A stretch of 64,000 nucleotides of DNA from Papio anubis. Its lineage: Eukaryota; Chordata; Mammalia; Primates; Cercopithecidae. A program made the position numbers and the translations under genes. The stretch is from the NCBI RefSeq assembly GCF_008728515.1, contig NC_044986.1, positions 51,386,855 to 51,450,854 on the forward strand. Reading direction: 5' to 3'. Of the stretch, positions 11,376 to 21,602 are shown one piece after another (position 1 is the stretch's first letter; every line of letters begins with the position of its first letter). Below the pieces are notes generated by a model. The model ran no database searches. It worked only from the letters and a program-made list of their open reading frames with translations, and was not told the DNA's origin.

Positions 11376-11546
11376 CAAAAAAATTTAGCTGGGCTTGATG
11401 GTGGGTGCCTGTAATTGCAGTTACTCCGGAGGCTGAGGTAGAGAATTTCTTAAACCCGGGAGGCGGAGGATGCAGTGAACCGAGATCGCACCACTGCACT
11501 CCAGCCTGGGTGACAGAGCAAAACTCCGTCTCAAAAAGAAAAAAAA
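11219..11546 (+). mobile_element. Alu, sense, with expanded middle A-tract
   Basis: A full dimeric Alu from 'ggccaggtgtggcggctcac' to the A-tail. The mid-element A-rich linker has expanded into a CAAAA pentanucleotide array (11345-11383). The head-to-head arrangement with the Alu at 10898-11179 forms an inverted Alu pair 40 bp apart. Confidence 0.95.
11345..11383. repeat. (CAAAA)n microsatellite
   Basis: About seven pentanucleotide units inside the linker of the Alu. This is a common source of length polymorphism. Confidence 0.9.
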
Positions 11547-14092
11547 TGTAGTAAAGGAGACGTGTGATAGATTTAAACAAAATGTATATTTCTGTGATAA
11601 AATTTATTGTAGAAATATTCATGAATGTCATTTGCTTTCTCATTTTTTATTAAACATCTGTGCTTCCGTTTTGAAATAATACTTGAAATCTCATTGTCTA
11701 TCTTACTTTCCTTTGTCAGTAATAATCTTTGAAACGGTGTAGTGCAAGTGCTCAACTGCATGGACACTAGTTCTTTCCTAATTAATGGTTGTAGCATATC
11801 ACTGAAACGAAAGAAAAATATTTTTATTTCTTCAGGTCCTTAAATTATCTATAGCTTTGGACACCAGTGACCAATTGTCAGTGAATCAGAATCTCCTTCC
11901 TTACTGTTTGTGATTACTTTGTACAGTTTGTATCTCATTCTGAAGTATAATGGTTACTTTTCCTACTCTCTTAATTTTCCTCACCTCTGCTTAGTGTGAT
12001 AGTCAGTTTGAATTCAGTGCCTATTAACGACCTCCTATGCAAATTTATTCCATATTTTTCCACCATCCCAGTCATGTACCATTCACATAGTAGTTATCTG
12101 AGTAGGTAACATACTATTACCTAAAAAATCAACATATTAAAATGTAATTTATCTTTTCCTTTAAATTATCTTTCCCATGAAGTTGACGACATTCACCTAT
12201 CTTTCAATGGCTTTATATTCTGAACTTATCCTGCTAGATCTTGTTCTAAATACAAGCCCTATTATCTCTTTCAATAGAGCTCTCAATTATTTCTTCTTTC
12301 TTTATGTCTAATGCCTTCAAGTTAGTTCATGCCCTAATGAAGTCTCTCTGAATTATCCTAACAGCTTCCTGGATATAATCACAGGTAGAATATAAGAGCA
12401 TACACAATCATAAGGACATAAAGCCAGAGCACATACAAGCTCTAATTATAAACTTCAAGAAAAATGTAATTAAATCACATGCTATTAAAAGTATTAAAGT
12501 AAAAGTACTTCATTAATGCTAATCGCTTGGCACTTCTCTAAGTCAGATACATTTAGTACTTAAGAAAAATACTATTTATGTAAAGAAAAATTTTCCATAT
12601 GGATGAGTTTTGGCTTACCAAAACAGTTTTTTCAGTCTTATTCACCATGAATTATTTAAATTATGACAATGCCTTTGTAGAATAATTGTGAGATGAGCAA
12701 GATTATAGCTACTCTAACTTTTTAAACATATGCAAAAAAAAATTGTGTGCTATGACTATATTGGAAAATTTTTTAAAATTGTCACCTCTACCCAAGTAAT
12801 TATATAGTCCTATTGTATATCTTTGTATTTGAAACTGCAATCCTTTTGTCATTGTTTTTGAAACAGTTACCTTAAAATGTTCACTCCTTCTTTTTACCAG
12901 GTGAGCCAACTAGTTATGTAAAATAAACAAGTACTTCTTAGAGGCCAGATTGAAACAATTGTATTTAGCTGAAATTCTTCTTAACTACCTACTATATTCT
13001 TTTCAAAACTTTTATTTTCAGAAAGATATTAAGATACCAGCACTATTCATTTATATCACATTGATTATGTAAATAAATTGAAAACATTTTCTTACAAATT
13101 AAAAGAGAAAAAAAAATGTAAACTCACTTGTCGTAACCCTGATATTCTTATATCTATTTATTCTATAAACAGCATCTTTTTGCTCTAAAACACACTTTTG
13201 AGTACTTGCAGAAGGAAATCTAGATTTTTATTAAATTTGCTATTGATTGCTATGCAATTCTGTATGAATCACAGTTCCTTAATAATTCCACTATAAGTTT
13301 CAGATTGAATGAGATGGTTGTGGATAGACTTGGACTTCAACACTGTAGCTTTATATAGGTTATTTGAACCTTCAAATTCCTAAAAATGCCATGTCAGTAT
13401 AGCACAATAATTTTTTGATTCTGGGTCACCAAACATTATGTTCATAAAAAGTCATTTATCCAGTGTTAGTGACTATGTAATAGAAGCAGGTAGAAATAAC
13501 AAATATTTTTTATCATCCACTTCTAAATATCCTTCAGGTTTAAGGCCTAATTAGCAAGTGTTTATTCCTGGTAACTATATTATCTTCTTGAAATGATATA
13601 TTTTGCTTTTAAGTGGCATTGCAGTGAGCTAGAAGTTACAATATATTCCCGTTATGCATCTAATATTTATTTGAATGTACCCATTGATAAGATATCATAC
13701 TTATATATCAATGTTTCATAATTCTCTAAAATGGATGGATATAAAGATTAAGATACACTTAAAAGATAACAAATCAATATTAGTTCAGTTATTTTGTTAA
13801 AGTTGAATATAATGGGCTGAATATTTAGACATCCGTATAGAAGGGAAATCTGTGGTTCTGTGTTCTTCCTTAGGAGGTAGAAAAGGATGGATAGATATCG
13901 ATAGATGGTGAACAGTAAGAAATCAATGGACCAAACAACAATCTGCAAATCATGGTTAGTTATAAAGTGTCTTGCAAGTAATATATTCTTCATCACTGTT
14001 AAGGTAGCTGATAATTTTTTGCAGTTGCTCTTTAATAAACCACTGTTATTCATTCTCAATTTAAGTAGTTCTACTGAGTAGAATTTACACTG
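11547..14092. other. Unassigned AT-rich intergenic DNA
   Basis: About 2.5 kb with no gene and no repeat family that I can name. The frames of 66-126 codons have no recognisable domain. It could hold old, highly diverged repeats visible only to a search program. Confidence 0.5.
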
Positions 14093-14097
14093 CAGGT
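14093..14097. repeat. MaLR target-site duplication, left copy
   Basis: CAGGT immediately precedes the TGATATGG start of the left LTR and recurs at 16531-16535. A 5-bp duplication is the rule for this family. Confidence 0.85.
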
Positions 14098-14537
14098 TGA
14101 TATGGTTTGGCTCTGTGTCTCTACCCAAATTTCATGTCGAATTTTAATCTCCATGTATTGGAGGAGTGGCCTGATAGATGTTGACTGAATTCAGGGGGCA
14201 GACTTCCCCATTGCTGTTCTTGTGACAGTAAATAAATTCTTATGAAATCGGGTTGCTTTTAAAGTGCTGTTTTAAAAGTGCTCATGAGATCTGGTGTTTA
14301 AAAGCTGCTTTTTAAAAAGTACTGTGTAGCGCTTCCCCCTTTGCTCTCCCTCTCTCCTGCTCTGTCATTGTTACTTGTGCTTGCTTCCCCTTTGCCCTCA
14401 CCATGACTGTAAGTTTCCTGAGGCTTCCCAACCATGCTTCCTGTACAGCCTGCAGAACTGTGAATCAATTAAACTTCTTTTCTTCATAAATTACCCAATC
14501 TCAGGTAGTTCTTTATAGCAGTGTGGGAGTGATCACA
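14098..14537 (+). repeat. Left LTR, with 41-bp internal duplication
   Basis: 440 bp, about 60 bp longer than the right LTR. The extra length is largely a tandem duplication at about 14240-14322: the first unit starts TATGAAATCGGG and the second TCATGAGATCTGG, each followed by a TTTAAAAG-type block. The LTR end is degraded to 'gatcaca'. Confidence 0.88.
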
Positions 14538-16151
14538 GAAAATTGGTACTGGGAGTGGGATATTGCTATAAAGATACCTGAAAAGGTGGAAGCAACTTTG
14601 GAACTGGGTAATGGGCAGAGGTTGGCATAGCCGGGGGGCTCAGAAGAAGACAAGGAAATGGGGGAAAGTTTGGAACTTCCTAAAGATTTGCTGAATGGTT
14701 ATGAACGAAATGCTGATAGTGATATGGACAATACAGTCCAGGCTAAGGTGGTCTCAGATGGAGATGAAAAAGTTATTGGGAACTGGAGAAAAGGTCACTC
14801 TTGCTATGCTTTAGCAAACAGATTGGTGGCATTGTGCCCCTGCTCTAGAGATCTGCCGAACTTTGAACTTAAGAGAGATGATTTAGGGTATCTGGCAGAA
14901 GAAATGTCTAAGCAGCAAGGCATTCAATATGTGACCTGGTTGCTTATAAAAGCCTATGCTCATTTAAATAAGTAAAAACAACTCATATTTAAACGGGAAT
15001 GAGAACACAAAAGTTTGGAAAATTTTCAGCCTGACCATGTGGTGGGAAAAAAAAATACATTTTCTGGGGAGAAATTCAAGCCCATTGCAGAAATGTATAT
15101 AAATAAAGAAGAGCAGAATGGTAATAGCCAATACAATGGGTAAAATGCCTCCAGGGCATTTCAGAGACCTTTGTGGCAGCCCCTCTCATCACAGACCTGG
15201 GGACCTAGGAGGGAAAATGGTTTCATGGTCCAGGTTCAGGGACCTGGTGCTCTTTACAGCCTCAGGACATAGCACCCTGCATCCCAGCTGCTCCAGCTCC
15301 AGCTGTGACTGAAAAGTCCCAAAGTACAGCTCAGGCCATTGCATCAGGGGGTACAAGCCCCAAACCTTGGTGGCTTCCACATGGTGTTGGGCCCACGGGT
15401 GCAGAGAAGGCAAGAGTTGAGGTTTGGTAGCCTCCACCTAGATTTCAGAGGATGTATGGAAATGCCTTGTTGTTCAGGCAGAAGTTCATTGCAGGGGTGG
15501 AGCCTTCATGGAGATCCTCTACAAGAGCAGTGTGGAGGGGAAATGTTCGTGTCTCTACACATTGTCCCCACTGGGGAACTGTCTAGTGGACCTGCAAGAA
15601 GACGGCTACCATCCTCTACACTCAGAATGGTAGATCCACTGCCAGCTTGCACTGTACACCTTGAAAAGACACAGGCACTCAACACTAGCTCATGAAAGCA
15701 GTAACGGGGAATGTACCCTGCAGAGTCACATGGAAGGAGCTGTCCAAGGCCTTGTGGGCCTATCCCTTGCATCAGTGTGGCCTAGATGTAAGACATGAAG
15801 TCAAATGAGATTATTTTGAAGCTTTACGATTTAGTGACTGCCCCACTGGGTTTTGGACTTGCAAAGGGCCTTTAGCCCCTTTATTTTGGCCAATTTCTCT
15901 TGTCTGGAATGGGATAACTTACCAATTGCCTGTATACCCATTGTATCATGGAAGTAAGTAACTTGAACTTGTTTTTTTTTATTTTACAGGCTCATAGGTG
16001 GAAGGGAATTGCCTTGTCTCAGATGAGACTTTGGGTTTGGACTTTTGACTTAATCCTGGAATGAGTTAAGACTCTCTGGGAATTTTGGAAGTCATGAATG
16101 TGTTTTGAAATGTAAGAAAGACATAAACTTTGGGAGGGGCCAGGGACAGAA
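14538..16151 (+). pseudogene. MaLR internal region, degraded
   Basis: It begins right after the left LTR with AAAATTGGTACTGGGAGTGG, the usual start of MaLR internal sequence. A 105-codon open frame at 14658-14975 (start MGESLELPKDLL) is a remnant of the family's internal coding-like sequence. No protease, reverse transcriptase or integrase motif is visible. A purine-rich tract (GGGAGGGGCCAGGGACAGAA, 16131-16150) lies directly before the right LTR and fits a plus-strand priming site. It is non-functional as far as the sequence shows. Confidence 0.8.
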
Positions 16152-16530
16152 TGATACGGTTTGACTTTATTTCCCCACCCAAATCTCATGTCAAATTGAA
16201 ATTTCTAGTGTTAAAGGAAAGACCTGGGGGGAGGTGACTGGATCATGGGGGCAGATTTCCTCCTTGCTGTTCTGATGATAGTGAGTTCTCACGGGATTTG
16301 GTTGTTTGAAAGTGTGTAGTGCTCTCCACTTCACTCTCTCTCTCTCCTGCCTCACCATGTTAAGATATGCATGCTTCCCCTTCACCTTCTGCCATGATTG
16401 TAAGTTTCCTGAAGCCTCCCTGACATGCTTCCTGTACAGCCTGTAAAATTGAGTCAATTAAACCTCTTTTCTTCATAAATTACCCATTCTCAAGTAATTA
16501 CTTATAGCAACATGAAAACAGACTAATACA
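16152..16530 (+). repeat. Right LTR of the MaLR element
   Basis: 379 bp from TGATACGG to GACTAATACA, with an AATTAAAC polyadenylation-type signal. It is better preserved at its 3' end than the left LTR. Confidence 0.9.
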
Positions 16531-16535
16531 CAGGT
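16531..16535. repeat. MaLR target-site duplication, right copy
   Basis: CAGGT, matching 14093-14097. Confidence 0.85.
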
Positions 16536-18166
16536 CTAGAGATTGATTAACGACCTAGGTATGATATACTGCATTTCATATCCTTAGTATACTGACTGGT
16601 TGAGCAATAACACATAACCTGAGGCCAAACAATGAGTTCTTTACAAAAGAAAATATTTCAGGAAAGTATTACTCTTTCTGCTAAGTTGCTACACTCATAG
16701 AATATAAGGCTGGAAATATCAGAAGCTACTTTTGTCACACAGGTAAAGAAGATCTCCCTACTCCCTAAAAATGAAGTCAGCGGGGTCATGCAGAGCCTGA
16801 AGATGAACAAATAACATAAGATGATCTGAGTCATTAATTCAAGCCATAAAAGAACCAGCCTTACTCCTGACTGTTTTAGTTATGCATACTAGTTTAAGTT
16901 GTGTTTCTGTTAGTTGCAATTGAGGGGAAAAAATGCAGGAGAAAATATTGTTAATAATTTATTATATACAATAAATACCTTAAATTATGTCAATTGCATC
17001 ATTATTGTCATTTACTTCTTCCCCTAATGACTTGTACACTGGATGAGATTGTAGAGTTTAAGGTCTTCTAGGAACACCTATAGAAGACTGAAATTGTTGT
17101 GGATGCTTTGGCAGAAAGATATCAAGGACTTTTGCTCTGATGTAGTGGTTGTCTAGTGCTGGTCGACCTACTATTGTTGTTAATTGAAGACATTCCACTG
17201 ATACATGAAAAAGTGGGAAAATACATTATCAAACGAGTTATTCACAAAGTCAAATGCATTCACTTGGGAGAGCTCCCTTTCTTTCTCAGATTATGACTTC
17301 TAAGGTTTTTTGGTGGAGCAATGCTTTTCCTTTTTTTAAATGAAATAATACCTTTAATAAATAGGTTTGTTTGTCAACTTTACAGTGTGCTTTTTAAAAA
17401 TATTGCATAATAAAAGGCCAGTTTTTCTGTGCTGCACCTTCAATGAATTTAAAGTTTTTCATTTTTTTTCCCCCTAGGTTTAGAAAATTCTGGGATAAAC
17501 TGCTTGTAGTAATTTCCTTGAAAGTGTTTATGGTATCATAGCTGTCACCAGAGATTTTAATCAACCATCTGAAGTGAATTATTCCCTAAAGATGATGCTA
17601 ACAGACTAGTATTAAGCCATTTGCTGAATTAAAGATAGAAAAGGTTTAAACAGACAAAAGCTACCAATGTATGGAGCTTCTGAAAGCCATGATTACCAGG
17701 GGCTGCTGTGGCTTCTGTAGTGCTATTGGAAACTTCATCTACACAGAATCAGCATAAATGACCTCCAAGATGGTGAGTCAAAAAGTAGCCACAGGGAAAT
17801 ACTTTTGCCAGGATTTGTAGCTGCTAGGGTGGAGACAGCAAATAAAAGATATGCTTTTCTCCCTTCCATCACCCACGGCAGATATAGCTAATTTTAAGCC
17901 ATGTGTGGTGCAAAGATGAATACTATTTCCCATTATAGCCCTAAGGATAATATAATGCTCCAGTTACAAGGTATGTGCCTTTCTGCCTCAAACACACTAT
18001 TTATACATTTCTTTGTGATGCTGGAGCTGAACACTGCAAACCACATTTCTATTCATTAATTGCCTCCATCTATTGAAGGAAGGAGGTAGGGGGAGAAGGC
18101 AAGTTTGAGAGAGACAAATGGGCACTCTCCTTGTTTGCATTCATTTCTTGTCCATGTCACCCTACT
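16536..18166. other. Unassigned intergenic DNA
   Basis: No gene or named repeat. The part at 17640-17960 is less AT-rich than its surroundings and may be an old element or unique sequence. No extended open frame is present. Confidence 0.45.
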
Positions 18167-18522
18167 TGATATGGTTTGGCTGTGTCCCCACCCAAACCTT
18201 ATCTTGAATATTCATCCTCCCGTGTCAAGGGAAGGACCTAGTGGGCGGTGTATGCATCATAGGTTTCCCCCATACTGTTTTCAGGATAGTAAGTTCTCAC
18301 GAGATCTGATGGTTTTATAAGTGTTTGGAAGTTCCTCCTTCGCTATTCTCTCTCCTGCTTGCTGTGAAGAAGGTGCGTGCTTTCCCTTCCACTTCCACCA
18401 CAATTGTGGAGTTTCCTAAGGCCTCCCAGACCATCTGGAACTATGAGTCAATTAAGTATCTTTCCTTCATAAATTATCCAGTCTTGGGTATTTTATAGCC
18501 ATGTGAAAACACATACTTATCA
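18167..18522 (+). mobile_element. Solo MaLR LTR (THE1/MST-type)
   Basis: It starts TGATATGGTTTGGCTGTGTC and continues with CCCACCCAAACC, CTCACGAGATCTGATGG, CTATGAGTCAATTAAG and CATAAATTATCCAGTC. The 3' end is eroded ('acatacttatca'), so the duplication cannot be read cleanly. No internal region or partner LTR is nearby, so it is a solo LTR left by recombination. Confidence 0.9.
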
Positions 18523-18829
18523 ATGCTTCCAATTGCTTCTAGTTCCTTACAATACCATCAATTCAATCTCATTGAGAGTTTTACAGATAAGAATCAGTCT
18601 TATCATGCCCCTCTGAGATACCAGCACCAGTATGCCCTAGTGACCTCCTGAAAGGTTTGGACTCTAGTTCCTCCTGGTCTCTTCTTGGATCTGAGAAATA
18701 TCAAACAGTGTCCTTTTTCAAAGGGATGAGTGTCAGCTCTGCAGCCTTCTCTTTTAACTTTCTAATTCCATAAATCCTACAACTTCCATTTGTTTTCTCA
18801 GTCTTAAAGATAGTAACTGATTTCTGGAT

Positions 18830-19060
18830 ATTATTACTATTATTATAACAATATTATATTTATGAGTTCTGATGTCTCAGCACTGTATTAATCTCTTATA
18901 TATGCATTACATATATATTTAATCCTCACAATAATGCTATGTGGTGAGTCCTATAATTACCCATTTTTTAAAGATAAAGGAAATGAAACAAAAAATAAGA
19001 TATTTGACTTGCCCACGGTGAGATGTCAGTCATCTGAAGCCAACATTAGGAACAGCATTG
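18830..19060 (+). mobile_element. MIR SINE relic
   Basis: Good MIR 3' half: 'atttaatcctcacaataatg', 'ctatgtggtgagtcctataattaccca', 'aaagataaaggaaatgaaac', and 'gacttgcccacggtgagatg'. Confidence 0.75.
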
Positions 19061-19437
19061 GGGAATGTTAAAAAGGGACGGCTTCCTTGCTCAGAAATCA
19101 CTAGACTTTTCTGTCACCTCAGAATAATCCTCTGGTATAAATTACTGTGGGTGAGATAGGGGCCATGGTAGTTGGCTAGTAGTAATTTTTAAAATAACTT
19201 TCTCATTAAATAGAGATAAATATTTTCCCAAGACTAAGCAGATTGGACATTTCAGAAACTTTGGAAAGATTCCTAATATCCACTGGAGAGCATAGCCTGG
19301 GAGAAAGATGATTTCTACCTCTATTGTACCAAATTTTTAAAAAGTGTTCTACTCAATTATGGCCACCTGGTTTCTATCCCAAATTTCTCCTTTCTAAAGT
19401 GCCATGTTATTTACTGTGATTCTAAAAGGGTGGTTAA
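19061..19437. other. Unassigned intergenic DNA
   Basis: No gene or recognised repeat between the MIR and the Alu monomer. Confidence 0.4.
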
Positions 19438-19450
19438 AATGCAATACATT
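19438..19450. repeat. Putative target-site duplication, left copy
   Basis: AATGCAATACATT, preceded by TTAA so that the nick context is TTAAAA-like, the L1 endonuclease preference. The same 13 bases recur at 19923-19935. Confidence 0.7.
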
Positions 19451-19570
19451 TCAGCTGGGCTTGGTGGCTTACATCTGTAATCCCAGCAATTTGGGAGGCT
19501 GAGGCAGGTGGATTGCATGAGTCCAGGAGTTTGAGATCAGCCTGGGCAACACAGTGAGATCCTGTCTCCA
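19451..19570 (+). mobile_element. Alu left monomer (FLAM-like)
   Basis: It runs from 'cagctgggcttggtggct' through 'taatcccagcaatttgggagg' to 'gtgagatcctgtctcca' and stops at the position of the normal mid-element A-linker. No right arm follows. It is either a free left monomer or an Alu whose right arm was lost. Confidence 0.85.
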
Positions 19571-19922
19571 TTTTTATTTTAAAAATTTATTAAAAATTAT
19601 ATAGTGCATTTATTATATATTATAGATATTAATTACTTATATTTCATAATGTAATATATTAAATGTGTAATTTAAATATTTAATATATTTAAGGGATTTT
19701 ATACTAATATATTTATTTTAAATATTTAATATATTCAAGGAAGGGTTTTAAATATTTAATATATTCAAGAAAGTGTTTTATATTCAATGTATTGCATTTT
19801 ATGTATATATATACACATATATGCATATACATATATGTATATGAGAATATATACACACATATATACATATATACATATATGTGTATATATACACACACAC
19901 ATATATATACACACACACATAT
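19571..19922. repeat. Expanded AT/CA-rich tail with 30-bp tandem units
   Basis: Following the monomer is about 350 bp of low-complexity DNA. The first part is TTTAAATATT-rich and holds two 30-bp tandem units (19720-19749 and 19750-19779, starting AAATATTTAATATATTCAAG) plus a shorter related copy at 19674-19700. From 19801 it becomes alternating TATA/CACA sequence. The tract ends exactly at the second copy of AATGCAATACATT. Confidence 0.85.
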
Positions 19923-19958
19923 AATGCAATACATTAAATATAAAACCCTTCCTTGAAT
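19763..19958. repeat. Large imperfect inverted repeat
   Basis: Left arm about 19763-19798 and right arm about 19923-19958 are reverse complements over some 36 positions with three differences. The core AATGTATTGCATT/AATGCAATACATT is perfect. The loop (19799-19922) is the alternating TA/CA tract. The structure is a strong cruciform candidate. Confidence 0.8.
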
Positions 19959-20264
19959 CTCAGCTTAGTTATTGGTAGTTTGGAAGTGCTTATGCCATTA
20001 ACATTTATAAATGCAGTGCTAATATCTTCGTTTCAATTATCCTTAGAAAAGGCTACTAATGCTATTTACTCTATACATACTTTGTCCATATAAAATCTTA
20101 TTGATCAAATATCCCCATGGAGAAGGATCTGCTAAAGGTCTATAAGTCCCAGTCAGGAATGCACAACTTTTTGTGGACTCCAAAATACATTGCAAACAAT
20201 CACTGGTATCTTTTAATAGTATGAAAATAAAAAATCTTTATCAAGGACTCAGACTCTCATAGCT
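19959..20264. other. Unassigned AT-rich DNA
   Basis: No gene or repeat recognised. Confidence 0.4.
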
Positions 20265-20400
20265 ATCATTCTAAGTATCATGTTTAATTTTTTACAGTAG
20301 TTCTATGTGTTGAGTACTATTATATCCACATTTTACACACTAAGAAAACTCAAATTTAAAACTGAGACCCACGCACTTATATTATTTTTTTCAAATAACT
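20265..20400 (+). mobile_element. MIR relic (weak)
   Basis: 'attctaagtatcatgtttaa', 'ttctatgtgttgagtactattatatccacattttac' and 'gaaaactcaaatttaaaactgag' follow the MIR 3' half with heavy divergence. Confidence 0.5.
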
Positions 20401-21247
20401 ATGCTTGGATTAAATCTATTAAATAATTTTTAGAAGTATAATACCAACAGATTTTTTACACAAATTGGGCTTTTCTTTGTTTTTTTTTTCTGTTTTGTAA
20501 ATCTTTGTTCTCTGGAAGTTGGTTGAGTAAACAGGCTCCTCAGATATTCTCAGATCTTACTTCCAAGCAAGCCAACTATTTATAAGCAATTATAAGAAGT
20601 ATAATTTCAAGAATTAGTATGATAGAGAAGTGATAAAAATAAAAGAAATGTTAATCACTTACAGTAAAAAAGTTATATCATAATAAATGCCAATTAACTC
20701 AGTATGAAATATTATTTTGCAAAGCTTATTTAATAAATTATAACAGATATATATAATATAAACCAAAAGTACTTAGAATTCTCAATTAAAGTAATTATAA
20801 GGCATACCTTTGGAAATCAATCTACTTACTCCTGGAAAACAGATTTCTACAAGAATCTGGACTCAATAATAGCAAGGATAGCAACATATGTAGGACATAT
20901 AATTATGTATTTTTATTGAGAAACTAATAGGACATCCAATATATATGTGTGTGTGTTCACATATACTTACATATTTTCAAATGTAATATTAGTGAATAGT
21001 CTATTGAAATATTTGATACACTACAGTTTTTATATAGTCCAATAATGAATGCAATTCAAGAAACAAGCAAAATTTTAACACATTTTCCAGGACATTAGGT
21101 ATATTATCGCTTTCAAAATTTGTCAAGATCCATAATATTACTGATAAGATACAGGATTCTTCCCTTCCTGTTTAATTGCTTACCACCCCCACCCGCAACA
21201 CACACACATGAGAAAGCATATTGCATGTATTTTGCTGTTTTACCTTC
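20401..21247. other. Unassigned AT-rich DNA
   Basis: No gene seen. A short TGTGTGTG run lies near 20946-20955. Confidence 0.45.
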
Positions 21248-21602
21248 TGTATTAGCCACTTTCACACTGCTAATAAAGACATACCTGAGACTGGGCAATT
21301 TGCAAAAGAAAGAGGTTTATTAAACTTACAGTTCCACATGGCTGGGGAGGCCTCACAAATCATCGCAGAAGGCAAGGAGGAGCAAGTCATATCTTATGTG
21401 GATGGCAGCAGGCAAAGAGAGAGCTTGTGCAGAGAGACTCCTGTTTTTAAAACCATCAGATCTCGTGAGACCCATTTACTATCACGAGAACAGTATGGGA
21501 AAGACCCACCCCCAAGATTCAATGGTTCCTTCCCACAACACGTGGGAATTATAGGAGCTCCAATATGAGATTTGGTTGGGGACACAGGGCCAAACCGTAT
21601 CA
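21248..21602 (-). mobile_element. Solo THE1 LTR, antisense
   Basis: Read on the minus strand it begins TGATACGGTTTGGCCCTGTG and ends CTAATACA (plus strand 21248-21255 TGTATTAG). Family blocks include CCCACGTGTTGTGGGAAGGA and CTCACGAGATCTGATGG. Flanking bases CCTTC (21243-21247) and CCTTA (21603-21607) match at four of five positions and are probably the target duplication. It is well preserved and fits THE1 rather than MST. No internal sequence is nearby. Confidence 0.92.

Larger units (their letters stand above)
14098..16530 (+). mobile_element. MaLR (MST-type) LTR retroelement with both LTRs
   Basis: An ERVL-MaLR element in sense orientation, complete in outline: left LTR 14098-14537, internal region 14538-16151, right LTR 16152-16530, flanked by CAGGT on each side. 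Both LTRs begin TGATA and carry the family blocks (ACCCAAAT near the start, CTCTCTCTCCTGC, AATTAAAC, ATAAATTACCCA). The right LTR ends in GACTAATACA. The internal part is only 1.6 kb and carries no intact retroviral gene set, as expected for this non-autonomous group. Assignment to MSTA/MSTB rather than THE1 is from the LTR 3' half and is unverified. Confidence 0.9.

Noticed and set aside
14658..14975. 105-codon open frame that looks soluble and balanced
   Set aside because: It is part of the MaLR internal region between two matching LTRs. No complete retroviral gene or cellular homologue is evident.
15339..15695. 118-codon frame in a GC-richer block
   Set aside because: It lies inside the MaLR internal region and overlaps equally long frames on the other strand, as expected of non-coding GC-richer DNA.
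18167..21602. The LTRs at 18167-18522 and 21248-21602 as ends of one provirus
   Set aside because: They are in opposite orientation, belong to different-looking subfamilies and have no internal sequence between them. They are independent solo LTRs.
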